Source of the DNA: JBPBQZ01 sp050955105
GTDB taxonomy: Bacteria; Pseudomonadota; Gammaproteobacteria; Burkholderiales; Burkholderiaceae
Length of the DNA stretch: 52,479 bases
Assembly: GCA_050955105.1 (NCBI GenBank)
Contig: JBPBQZ010000139.1
Coordinates: 1-52,479, forward strand
Direction: 5' to 3'
In this document: piece after piece, positions 1 to 7,478 of the stretch
Layout: each line of letters begins with the position of its first letter
Numbering within the stretch: the stretch's first letter is position 1
Program-made: the position numbers and the translations under genes
Notes under the pieces: model-generated
The model's database searches: none
What the model saw: the letters and a program-made list of their open reading frames with translations, nothing else
Told to the model about the DNA's origin: nothing

Positions 1-1616
1 CGTCCGGTACTTCGGGCACCTCCGGTACCTCGGGCACCTCCGGTACTTCGGGTACGTCCGGTACTTCGGGCACCTCCGGTACTTCGGGCACCTCCGGTAC
101 TTCGGGTACGTCCGGTACTTCGGGCACCTCCGGTACCTCGGGCACCTCCGGTACCTCGGGCACCTCCGGTACCTCGGGTACGTCCGGCACCTCGGGCACC
201 TCGGGCACCTCGGGCACCTCGGGCACCTCGGGCACCTCGGGCACCTCGGGTACGTCGGGTACTTCGGGCACCTCCGGTACTTCGGGCACCTCGGGCACCT
301 CAGGCACCTCCGGTACTTCGATGACCCCCATCGGCACGATCGTCACGAAAACCGGCAATCTCATCAACTCCGTCGGCACAGTAGTCGCCGATGGAGGCTT
401 GCAAGTCAGCGGCACCGCCATCCCGGGGGTCAACAGCACCACCACCACGGATCTGGGCAACGTCGTTACCCACTTGGGTAATGGCGTGCAGGTGCTCGGC
501 AATGGCACGGCGGCTGGCTTGGGCACACTGGGAACCTCGGCTGATCCGCTCGAACCGACGCTCGCCAGCGCTGGCAGCACGGTGACCGACGCGGGCGCGG
601 CCGTCAGTTCGCTGGGCGGCGTGGTCAGTAGCCTCGGCACCGGTCAATTGGCCGGACTGGCACCTGTCACTACGCCGGTCGGAAACCTGGTCGCGGGCCT
701 GGGTGGCGCAGTCGGCAAGATCGGCAATGGCGTAAGCAGCGTGGTCGCCAGTCCCCAGGTTGAGCAGGTCGAAACGCAGCTGAGCGCGGCTATCAACCCG
801 ATCACCACGACCGTCTCGAACGTCACGCAAACCCTCGGCACTGCCACGGGGTTGGGCGCGCCGCTGAACAACTTGTTGTCGACCATCAGTGGCGGCCTGA
901 ATTCGGCCGGCACGCAAATCGCTGGCGGCACTGACAATCAAGTCGGCAAGGATGTGGGCGGCGTAGTGGTGCAGTTGGGCAACACGGTTACCAGCACCAG
1001 CGGCCTGCTGACCGGCGCAACCGGCAATCCGCTGGCGCCAGTCACCGGTTTGCTCGGCTCGCTGGGCGGCGCTTCGGGCACCGGCAATCTGCTCTCGCCA
1101 GTCACTGGCTTGTTGGGCACGCTTGGCGGCACCACCGGCACAGGCACCGGCGATCTGCTGTCACCGGTTACTGGACTGCTGGGTACGCTAGGCGGCAGCG
1201 CGGGCACGGGCAACCTGTTGTCGCCGGTAACCGGAGTACTGGGTACGCTGGGTGGCACCACTGGCACCGGCAGTCTGCTGTCACCGATCACCGGCGTCCT
1301 TGGTTCCTTGGGCGGTTCGGCGGGCTCTACGGGTGGGGTGTTGGCACCGGTCACGGGGCTGTTGGGTAGCGTCACGTCGCTGGGCGGCGCAACCGGCAGC
1401 GGCGGCGTGCTGGCACCGGTTACCGGACTGGTCGGCGCGCTGGGCAACGCTGGAAATGGCGGCAGTACTGGCGGTCTTGGCGCGGTGCTGGCACCCGTCA
1501 CCGGCTTGCTAGGCGGTTCGACCGGCAGCACGGGCGCCGCTGGCGCCGCGGGTGGTCTTACCGGTATTCTGTCGCCGGTGCTGACGCCGGTCGGCGGATT
1601 GCTCGGCTTGAAGTAA
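1..1616 (+). CDS. Collagen-like triple-helix repeat protein, 5' end outside the window
   Basis: The reading frame is open from base 3 to the TAA at 1614-1616 (537 residues visible), so the gene starts upstream of the window. Residues 1-106 are an unbroken Ser-Gly-Thr triplet series (35 triplets), which is the Gly-Xaa-Yaa pattern of collagen-like domains and matches the Gly-Thr-Ser collagen-like surface proteins of Burkholderia. A Gly/Val/Thr-rich middle region follows, and from about base 1020 to 1600 there are roughly eight imperfect repeats of a unit resembling L-x-PVTGLLGxLGG. An ATG at 321 lies inside the frame but the repeats run straight through it, so it is not the likely start. The protein is probably surface-exposed or secreted; the signal peptide would be upstream and is not visible. 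The family assignment is good, but the specific role (adhesion, biofilm) is inference. Confidence 0.85.
   Translation, partial: SGTSGTSGTSGTSGTSGTSGTSGTSGTSGTSGTSGTSGTSGTSGTSGTSGTSGTSGTSGTSGTSGTSGTSGTSGTSGTSGTSGTSGTSGTSGTSGTSGTSGTSGTSMTPIGTIVTKTGNLINSVGTVVADGGLQVSGTAIPGVNSTTTTDLGNVVTHLGNGVQVLGNGTAAGLGTLGTSADPLEPTLASAGSTVTDAGAAVSSLGGVVSSLGTGQLAGLAPVTTPVGNLVAGLGGAVGKIGNGVSSVVASPQVEQVETQLSAAINPITTTVSNVTQTLGTATGLGAPLNNLLSTISGGLNSAGTQIAGGTDNQVGKDVGGVVVQLGNTVTSTSGLLTGATGNPLAPVTGLLGSLGGASGTGNLLSPVTGLLGTLGGTTGTGTGDLLSPVTGLLGTLGGSAGTGNLLSPVTGVLGTLGGTTGTGSLLSPITGVLGSLGGSAGSTGGVLAPVTGLLGSVTSLGGATGSGGVLAPVTGLVGALGNAGNGGSTGGLGAVLAPVTGLLGGSTGSTGAAGAAGGLTGILSPVLTPVGGLLGLK
3..320 (+). repeat. Nine-base tandem repeat encoding Ser-Gly-Thr
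   Basis: About 35 copies of a nine-base unit of the form TCS-GGY-ACN run without interruption. Two synonymous variants (TCC-GGT-ACT and TCG-GGC-ACC) often alternate, giving an 18-base higher-order period, while bases 181-250 are a nearly uniform run of TCG-GGC-ACC. The unit length is a multiple of three, so copy-number change would alter protein length without shifting the frame. Confidence 0.95.
1020..1600 (+). repeat. Imperfect C-terminal coding repeats (PVTGLLG type)
   Basis: The 3' third of the collagen-like gene holds about eight degenerate repeats of roughly 54-75 bases. Each encodes a hydrophobic stretch around Pro-Val/Ile-Thr-Gly-Leu/Val-Leu-Gly followed by a Gly/Thr/Ser-rich linker. 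The linker lengths differ, consistent with slippage or unequal recombination. Confidence 0.85.
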
Positions 1617-1630
1617 GCTTCGTGCAGTAA

Positions 1631-1665
1631 AGCGGCCGGGCAAAAAAAATATAAGCCCGGCCGCT
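1631..1665 (+). terminator. Strong hairpin after the collagen-like gene
   Basis: Bases 1631-1641 (AGCGGCCGGGC) are perfectly complementary to 1655-1665, giving an 11-bp GC-rich stem with a 13-base A-rich loop, followed by GCTTT. It begins 14 bases after the stop codon. The T-run is short, so the terminator call rests on the stem and its position. Confidence 0.75.
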
Positions 1666-1691
1666 GCTTTGTCATGAATACGAGGAATGGC

Positions 1692-2960
1692 ATGAATTCC
1701 ACTTTGGACGGCGTCTCCGATCTGCGTGATCGTGCGCCACGCTCCGCAACACCGTTCTATGTAGGCCTGCTCGGCGTCGTGGTAGGCCTTTTTACTCTCT
1801 TCATCTTGCGCGACAACCCGGCATTCAGCGGGGCTGAACGTAGCACCGCCGCCTGCCTGGCAATTTTCATCGTCATTGCCGCCTACGAATTATTCGTCGC
1901 GCGCGTTTATTTGCGTCCGAGCGCCGGCTTTGTGAAAGGCGGCCTGCGTTCGCTCAGCCTCGCACGGGTCGCCATTCGCCTTGCCGCCTTGCTCTCGGTC
2001 TATGCGGGCATTGCGGTGCTCTATTGGTTGCTGCCTGAATATCATGGGGCGTTCTATAACCCCTACTGGACACTCGCACGCACCATCGCGCCTTATCTGA
2101 TCGTGGCGGCGCCGTTTTATTTCGCCTGGTCCGACACGCACCAGCGCGAAGTCAACGATGCCTATCTGATGTGGGGACGGCTGCTATTACGCGGCGAGCG
2201 GCCAGCCAACTGGCGGCCAGTGCGCGAAATGTTGGCCGGCTGGATGGTCAAGGCGTTTTTCTTGCCATTGATGATCACCTACTTGTCGACCGATGCCGAT
2301 CACATCAGTGCGTCGCTGACCCATGCGCTGAACGCGCCGACGTCCTTGGCGATGTTCAGTTTCTTGTATGACCTGTCGTTCACGACGGATTTGATGTTCG
2401 GCACGGTCGGCTACCTGTGCACGTTTCGCCTGCTGGATAGCCACGTGCGTAGCGCCGAGCCCACCACACTCGGCTGGCTGGTGGCATTGATGTGTTATCA
2501 GCCGTTCTGGTCATTGATCGCGAATGCATACATCCAGTACCAGGGCTCGATGTTCTGGGACAGTTGGCTGGTGTCGATGCCGGTTGTCCGTGTCATATGG
2601 GCCGTCATCATCATCGCCTTGGTGGTGACCTATGCACTGTCCACAGCATCGTTCGGGCTGCGTTTTTCCAATCTAACGAATCGCGGCATCATTACTTCCG
2701 GACCCTACCGGTTCACCAAGCACCCAGCCTATATCAGTAAGAACCTCTCCTATTGGATGGTGTCGGTGCCCTTCATCGAACCTTTGGGCTGGCGCCTGGC
2801 GGTTACCCACTGCGTCGCGCTCGCGGCGGTGAATACGCTGTATTTCCTGCGCGCCAAAACCGAAGAACGGCATCTGATGCGCGACCCCGACTACCAAGTC
2901 TATGCGGCGTGGATTGCCCAGCATGGCGTGTTCGCCAAAGTGGCTCGGATTTTCAGATAA
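1692..2960 (+). CDS. Integral membrane methyltransferase, isoprenylcysteine carboxyl methyltransferase-like
   Basis: 422 residues with many hydrophobic segments. The C-terminal 110 residues carry the pattern of the ICMT/phospholipid methyltransferase families: a Gly-Pro-Tyr-Arg-x-Thr-Lys-His-Pro-x-Tyr motif, a hydrophobic stretch, then a Lys-Thr-Glu-Glu-Arg motif and a Tyr-x-x-Tyr near the end. In the family these residues bind S-adenosylmethionine at the membrane face. The N-terminal 300 residues are a longer multi-pass region than a minimal ICMT has. I chose the ATG at 1692 because GAGGAA lies just upstream (1682-1687); an in-frame ATG at 1674 would start almost inside the preceding terminator. 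The substrate cannot be read from sequence. Confidence 0.8.
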   Translation: MNSTLDGVSDLRDRAPRSATPFYVGLLGVVVGLFTLFILRDNPAFSGAERSTAACLAIFIVIAAYELFVARVYLRPSAGFVKGGLRSLSLARVAIRLAALLSVYAGIAVLYWLLPEYHGAFYNPYWTLARTIAPYLIVAAPFYFAWSDTHQREVNDAYLMWGRLLLRGERPANWRPVREMLAGWMVKAFFLPLMITYLSTDADHISASLTHALNAPTSLAMFSFLYDLSFTTDLMFGTVGYLCTFRLLDSHVRSAEPTTLGWLVALMCYQPFWSLIANAYIQYQGSMFWDSWLVSMPVVRVIWAVIIIALVVTYALSTASFGLRFSNLTNRGIITSGPYRFTKHPAYISKNLSYWMVSVPFIEPLGWRLAVTHCVALAAVNTLYFLRAKTEERHLMRDPDYQVYAAWIAQHGVFAKVARIFR

Positions 2961-3119
2961 GCGTGGGGCGGGTAGCTAATATTGACGGCCCAGCAATTTC
3001 GATACTAACAGCGCGCATCGCATGCAACGCACACCGGCAAGCCGGACTTGTGCGGAGTGACTGAAGAGCTTCTGGCGCGCATACTGCCGAGTTCCGATCG
3101 TCACCCCGCGAGGATCCGC

Positions 3120-4232
3120 ATGAAAGCTGCTGTGCTGCATGAAATCAATACGCCCCTGGTCGTCGAAAACCTGCAACTCGACGATTGCGACGACCATGAG
3201 GTGCGCATCCAGGTCGCCGCCAGCGGCCTCTGCCATTCCGACTATCACATGATCACAGGCGACCTGCCGCGACCGAAGCCCGTGGTACTGGGTCATGAAG
3301 TGGCAGGCATCGTTATCGGCGTGGGCGATCGGGTGCGGGGCGTGCGCACCGGCGATCACGTCGTCACCTGCTTGTCTTCTTATTGTGGCCACTGCCGGCA
3401 ATGCATGATCGGCCGCTCTTACCGTTGCATCGCCAAACCGCTACGCAGCGAGCAAGAGAAGCCGCGTTTGAGCTTGAACGGTACGCCGGTGTTTCAGATG
3501 GGCGGCCTGGGCGGCTTTGCGGAGCAGGTGCTGGTGCATGAAAACGCCGCGGCGATCTTGCCGCGCGAAATGCCGCTCGATCGCGCCGCTATTTTGGGAT
3601 GCGCGGTGGTCACTGGCGTGGGCGCGGCGATCAATACCGCGAAGCTGCGTCCGAGCGACAGCGTAGCGGTGATCGGTTGCGGCGGTATCGGCCTGAATGT
3701 GATCCAGGGCGCGCGACTGAGCGGCGTGCAAACCATCATCGCAGTCGATCAGGTGCCGGCGAAACTGGAGCTGGCCAAGCGCTTCGGTGCGACGCATACA
3801 GTGCTGAGCGATGCAAATGCCGTCGACAGCGTGAAGGCGCTTAGCGATGGCGGTGTCGATCATGCATTCGAGGCAATCGGCCTACAGCAAACGCAGCAAT
3901 TGGCGTTCGCGATGCTCGGAGTGGGTGGCGTGTTGACCTTGATCGGCATCCCCAAGGCCACGGCCGCCTTGTCGCTGCCGGAGCAGTATCTCAGCATCGT
4001 CACGGAGAAGCGCGTGCAAGGTTCGTTAATGGGCTCGAGCATCTTCCAGCACGATCTGCCACGCTTTGCTCGTATGTATCTGGATGGCCATTTGCTGCTC
4101 GACGAGCTGGTCAGTCAACGCTTGCCACTGGCGGAGATCAACAAAGGCTTCAAGGACATGCTGGGCGGCACCGTGGCGCGCAGCGTCGTCGTGTTCGACG
4201 ATGTATTGAATGAGAGCCGACGCGCGGCCTGA
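3120..4232 (+). CDS. Zinc-dependent alcohol dehydrogenase (MDR superfamily, class III-like)
   Basis: 370 residues, normal length for the family. Catalytic zinc ligands are visible as Cys38 (SGLCHSD) and the His59-Glu60 pair. The structural zinc lobe is complete (Cys89, Cys92, Cys95, Cys103). A Rossmann Gly-Cys-Gly-Gly-Ile-Gly motif follows near residue 187. This is an NAD(P)-dependent alcohol/aldehyde oxidoreductase, resembling the NDMA-dependent and class III groups in the zinc-lobe region. The ATG at 3120 is preceded by AGGA at 3111-3114 and gives a canonical N-terminus; the in-frame extension back to 3048 does not look like the family. It stands alone, convergent with the small exported protein at 4461-4802. 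The substrate is unknown. Confidence 0.9.
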   Translation: MKAAVLHEINTPLVVENLQLDDCDDHEVRIQVAASGLCHSDYHMITGDLPRPKPVVLGHEVAGIVIGVGDRVRGVRTGDHVVTCLSSYCGHCRQCMIGRSYRCIAKPLRSEQEKPRLSLNGTPVFQMGGLGGFAEQVLVHENAAAILPREMPLDRAAILGCAVVTGVGAAINTAKLRPSDSVAVIGCGGIGLNVIQGARLSGVQTIIAVDQVPAKLELAKRFGATHTVLSDANAVDSVKALSDGGVDHAFEAIGLQQTQQLAFAMLGVGGVLTLIGIPKATAALSLPEQYLSIVTEKRVQGSLMGSSIFQHDLPRFARMYLDGHLLLDELVSQRLPLAEINKGFKDMLGGTVARSVVVFDDVLNESRRAA

Positions 4233-4408
4233 TCGAGAAGCATAGCGCCAGCCCGATGCAACTCACCGTCAAAGAAGCACTGACATCACCGTCGCGCCGA
4301 TCGCTGGCACGGCAGTGATGCGGAATCTTCTCGGACTGGACTTGCGCAGAGCAGCAGATGCCGCACACGCGTCCAAGCCGGTCCCCAGGGCCGGCTGCGA
4401 AGTTCTTA

Positions 4409-4470
4409 CCGTCAGTAGAACTGACGTCTGCTTTCGCGACGTCAAATCTACTGAATATGCTTACTGACGG
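4409..4470. repeat. Nested inverted repeats between convergent genes
   Basis: Outer arms CCGTCAGTA (4409-4417) and TACTGACGG (4462-4470) are perfect complements. Between them are two copies of the self-complementary GACGTC (4423-4428 and 4438-4443), and a short hairpin GTCAGT-AGA-ACTGAC (4411-4425) competes with the outer pairing. The right arm overlaps the stop codon of the minus-strand gene. It may act as a bidirectional terminator or a 3' stability element; no T-run is present. Confidence 0.55.
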
Positions 4471-4802
4471 ATGAAGCGATCGTTAGTCCAAAGGCCGCTG
4501 CGATCGTTGTTGCCAGCGTTGACGAACTCGACGTCATGGCCGACCACTCGAACGATGCGGAAGTCTGACGATTCAGGCGTCGACACGCATTCGTAGCCAG
4601 CGAAGAACTGTTGCACCTTGCCGCTCTCGCCTGCTCGCGCATGCGTATCGGCAGCATCGAATTTCTCTTTCGACAGGCACCCATAGGCGTTTGGCTTGAA
4701 GCGGAACACTTGTGAGGGTGCGATCTTGTCCTGAGCCTGCGCCGCAGTGGTAGCAACAAGCAATGTCGACAGGCTGATAAGGGCGTATGCGACGGCTTTC
4801 AT
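4461..4802 (-). CDS. Small exported protein of unknown function
   Basis: 113 residues. The first 23 form a clear Sec signal peptide: Met-Lys, a hydrophobic core, then Ala-Gln-Ala before the likely cut. The mature part is about 90 residues, hydrophilic, with two cysteines (in contexts YGCLS and YECVS) that could form one disulphide in the periplasm. I chose the ATG at 4802 because the signal peptide begins there and a GGAGAGA-type ribosome site lies just before it; a longer frame to 4844 adds a non-signal-like extension. I do not recognise a family. Confidence 0.75.
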   Translation of the reverse strand: MKAVAYALISLSTLLVATTAAQAQDKIAPSQVFRFKPNAYGCLSKEKFDAADTHARAGESGKVQQFFAGYECVSTPESSDFRIVRVVGHDVEFVNAGNNDRSGLWTNDRFIRQ

Positions 4803-5295
4803 TGATTCTCTCCGTTCTTGATGAAACACACGGCCGTTCGCCAACGCGGCCGTTTCAGCATCCCCGCCGCCGTATTAGCTGATATTCAGCATCCCGACGC
4901 ATTCGTTTAGGTTTCTAAACAGGTGCCGTATGTTTGATGCTAGAACATTGAAAGAAATCGGCAAGCACAATCTGTTTGCGCTTGCAACACACCAAATTGT
5001 CGCACCCCGTGTCGCAGGGCTGGGGCGCGTCGTTTTGCCGCGGCAAGGCGCAACGCCAGAACCCGGTTGGGCTGCGTCGATTGGCCGCGCCGACGCGAAA
5101 TAAACCTTGCTACGACTGTGTTTGGCGATTTTCGAGACGCGCCAGCGGCAGCCTGGAACGTCGCCCATTTAGCAAGCACTGCCACGCGATTTCCCTAACG
5201 GGTTAACCAGCATCGAACGCCGTTGTGCAGCGCACATAAAATTTGTGTGAAAGATCAGGTGCTCGCAGGCTGGTTTTGTTTGGAGGCGTCGGGCG
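4803..5295. other. Gene-poor stretch of about 490 bases
   Basis: No open frame here has a convincing family or composition. It has a lower GC content than its surroundings, a small palindrome GTTTAG-GTTT-CTAAAC at 4905-4920, and one weak short plus-strand frame (4929-5102) listed separately. The promoter of the exported protein at 4461-4802 should lie at its left end. Confidence 0.5.
4929..5102 (+). CDS. Possible 57-residue small protein
   Basis: An ATG at 4929, with AGGTG eight bases upstream and the 4905-4920 palindrome before that, opens a 57-codon frame ending in TAA at 5100-5102. The first 25 codons are AT-rich at the third position, unlike neighbouring genes, and the second half is GC-rich. 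I recognise no family. It may be chance; it is listed because it is the only frame in the gap with a plausible ribosome site. Confidence 0.2.
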
Positions 5296-5532
5296 TTACG
5301 GTGCGACGTTGCGGCAGGCCACCAATAGCGTATGCGATGCCCCGTCATTGTCGCGCTGCAGTATGGCGTAGCCACCGCTGCCGCAGATCGAATCCGCCTG
5401 CTGCTGGCAGTTCGACCAGTCGTCGCCAGTGCAACGCAGCAGCTTGGTTGGTCGGCCATCCGGGGTAAATAACGGCGTCGACGAACCACAAGCCGCCAGC
5501 AGCGCCGTCAGCAATACCACCGATTTTTTCAT
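5296..5532 (-). CDS. Small lipoprotein of unknown function
   Basis: 78 residues with a textbook lipoprotein signal: Met-Lys-Lys, a short hydrophobic core and a lipobox Leu-Ala-Ala-Cys, so Cys15 should be lipidated and the mature 64 residues anchored in the outer or inner membrane. The mature part has four further cysteines (contexts LRCTG, SNCQQ, SICGS, VACRN), enough for two disulphides. AGGAAG lies seven bases before the ATG. It starts downstream of the gene ending at 5564 on the same strand, with a 31-base gap, so it may be co-transcribed with the GGDEF/EAL gene. No family recognised. Confidence 0.75.
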   Translation of the reverse strand: MKKSVVLLTALLAACGSSTPLFTPDGRPTKLLRCTGDDWSNCQQQADSICGSGGYAILQRDNDGASHTLLVACRNVAP

Positions 5533-5563
5533 AAATTTGCTTCCTGTTTTGATCGTCTGCCGC

Positions 5564-7363
5564 TCAACTCAGCGGCGCGAAAAGATTTTCCAATGCCGGC
5601 TTGGCCAGCGGTCGCGAATACCAGTAACCCTGGGCGTCGTCGCACTGCAACTCGGTTAGTTTCTGCGCCTGCGCCGCGGTTTCAACTCCTTCTGCCGTGA
5701 CGCGGATTTCCAGCGCATGCGCCATGGCGATAATGGCCGCGACAATCGCGCCGCCGTCGCGATCCGTAGTAATCGCGCTGACGAAGCTGCGGTCGATTTT
5801 CAGGCGGTCGACCTTGAAGCGGCTCAGATAAGCAAAGCTTGAATAGCCGGTGCCAAAATCGTCGATCGCCACGTGCACGCCCAGTTCGCGCAGACTGCGC
5901 AATGTGGCGATTGCCTGCTCCGTGTTGCCCATCAATACGCCTTCCGTGATCTCTACCTCGAGATAACGCGGTTCGAGTGCTGCGGCTTTCAGCGCCTCAC
6001 GCACCAGCGCGTAGACGTCTTGCCGCTGGAATTGCAACGGCGAAACATTCACCGCGACGCGCGGCGCGTTGCCATAAAGACGCAGCAGCCGGCTTATTTG
6101 CGCGCAGGCTTCGTGCATCACCCAGGCGCCGATTTGCAGGATCAGCCCGCTTTCCTCGGCAATGGGAATGAATTCAACGGGCGGAATCGATCCCTTCAGC
6201 GGATGATTCCAGCGCAACAGGGCCTCAACGGAATTGATCTCGCCAGTACCGATGGCGACCTGCGGCTGATAAACCAGGTTGAACTGTTCGCGCGCCAAGG
6301 CTTCACGCAACGACACTTCCAGATCGAGCCGGCGTGCTGCCTGCGACTGTAACTCGCCGGAAAAATGCCGTACCGCGTTGCCGCCTTGAGCGCGCGCGGC
6401 ATTCAAGGCAATCACCGCCCGCTGCATCAGCAAGGGCGCCTCACGCGCATCGTCCGGGAAAGTCGCCACGCCCACGCTCGCTGTCAGGCGCACGGCGGTG
6501 CCCAGGCATTCGATGGGCTCGCCTAGACGCTCGATCAGGCGTGACGCGGCAACCCCCACCGGCACCGCATGATCGGCCAGTACCACGACGAACTGGTTGG
6601 CGCCGACGCAGGCCAGCGCGTCGTCGAAAGCGGTGGCGTCGCGCAAGCGATCCGCCGCGATGCGCAAGGCGACATCAATTGCCGCGGGGCCGAGCGAATC
6701 CTGCAAGACGCGCAACTGGTCGTGTTCGATCACGAGCAGCCAGAATTTGCGGCCGCTGCGCTCGCAGCGACTGATCATGTGCTCCATGCGTTCGCGCAAT
6801 AGCGACTGGTTGGGCAAGCGCGTTACCGGGTCGTGTTGCGTCGACGTGAAAGGCAGGCTTGGCTTGTCGGCCAGCAAATCCGCCATGCGTGTGACGGTGC
6901 CCACGTAGTGGTTGCCATCGGCATCCGGCTGCGCACCTTCGCCGGCGGTGCGCGCCAGGCACAAGTAAACCGCGATCGGCGCGCCATCGCGCCGCAGCCA
7001 GGTCCATTCGGCTGCGTAGAGAAGCGCGGGATCTGGCCGGCCCAACGCGCCATACGCGCCGCGCGCGTGTCTTGCCGGAGCGCTTGCGGGAAACGCCGGG
7101 GTCGGTATGCCGAGGCGCTCATGGCTCAGCGGCACGTCCGGACGCCACGATAGCTCGTTGGGCTCGTGCAGCGACAGCAGATTGCGCTGTTGCAGTAACT
7201 CTTCGGTCGAGAAACCGGTAATCAGCGCCAGCGCGCGATTGACCGCGATCAACGTGCCGTCGGCGCGGCAAACGAACATGCCCGCGGGGGCAGATTCGAA
7301 GGCATCGCGATACAGATTGACGTCAGCTCTCATGGACGGAACTCGTACTCCGCCTGCATTCAT
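5564..7363 (-). CDS. PAS-GGDEF-EAL protein, likely c-di-GMP phosphodiesterase with degenerate GGDEF
   Basis: About 599 residues. A PAS-like domain occupies roughly residues 20-180, a GGDEF-fold domain 205-360 and an EAL domain 365-599. The GGDEF signature is replaced by Gly-Ala-Asn-Gln-Phe (about 6590-6612), so cyclase activity is unlikely. The EAL domain keeps Glu-Ala-Leu-Leu-Arg-Trp, Asp-Asp-Phe-Gly-Thr-Gly-Tyr and Glu-Gly-Val-Glu-Thr, the residues used for metal binding and c-di-GMP hydrolysis. The degenerate GGDEF may act as a regulatory GTP-binding module, as in some family members. No transmembrane segment is evident, so it is probably cytosolic. The start is uncertain: ATG at 7363 or ATG at 7333. 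The frame stays open to 7828, but that part is antisense-shadow composition over hpnB. Confidence 0.88.
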   Translation of the reverse strand: MNAGGVRVPSMRADVNLYRDAFESAPAGMFVCRADGTLIAVNRALALITGFSTEELLQQRNLLSLHEPNELSWRPDVPLSHERLGIPTPAFPASAPARHARGAYGALGRPDPALLYAAEWTWLRRDGAPIAVYLCLARTAGEGAQPDADGNHYVGTVTRMADLLADKPSLPFTSTQHDPVTRLPNQSLLRERMEHMISRCERSGRKFWLLVIEHDQLRVLQDSLGPAAIDVALRIAADRLRDATAFDDALACVGANQFVVVLADHAVPVGVAASRLIERLGEPIECLGTAVRLTASVGVATFPDDAREAPLLMQRAVIALNAARAQGGNAVRHFSGELQSQAARRLDLEVSLREALAREQFNLVYQPQVAIGTGEINSVEALLRWNHPLKGSIPPVEFIPIAEESGLILQIGAWVMHEACAQISRLLRLYGNAPRVAVNVSPLQFQRQDVYALVREALKAAALEPRYLEVEITEGVLMGNTEQAIATLRSLRELGVHVAIDDFGTGYSSFAYLSRFKVDRLKIDRSFVSAITTDRDGGAIVAAIIAMAHALEIRVTAEGVETAAQAQKLTELQCDDAQGYWYSRPLAKPALENLFAPLS

Positions 7364-7386
7364 GCCCGGACCGCATGCAAGCTCAT
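7360..7386 (-). other. Possible eight-codon leader frame overlapping the start of the GGDEF/EAL gene
   Basis: The only purine-rich ribosome-like site near this start (GAGGAG, about 7391-7396 on the minus strand) precedes an ATG at 7386 in a different frame. That frame runs eight codons and stops in a four-base ATGA overlap with the ATG at 7363. The spacing from the site to the ATG is short (about 4 bases), so its use is uncertain. Confidence 0.25.
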
Positions 7387-7478
7387 TGTCTCCTCGCTTT
7401 CTGTCGCCGCTTTTGTGCAGCGCGGCTTGGCAATGCATGCCGGCGTTCGTGCCGAGAAGAACGCCGTCGCACTCATCA

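Noticed and set aside
3..320. Possible CRISPR-like or satellite array
   Set aside because: The nine-base units are continuous and in frame with the protein, with no spacers; this is a coding repeat.
300..941. 213-residue minus-strand open frame within the collagen-like gene
   Set aside because: Its composition mirrors the GC-rich repeats on the plus strand, and the plus-strand frame has a clear repeated protein. It is a shadow.
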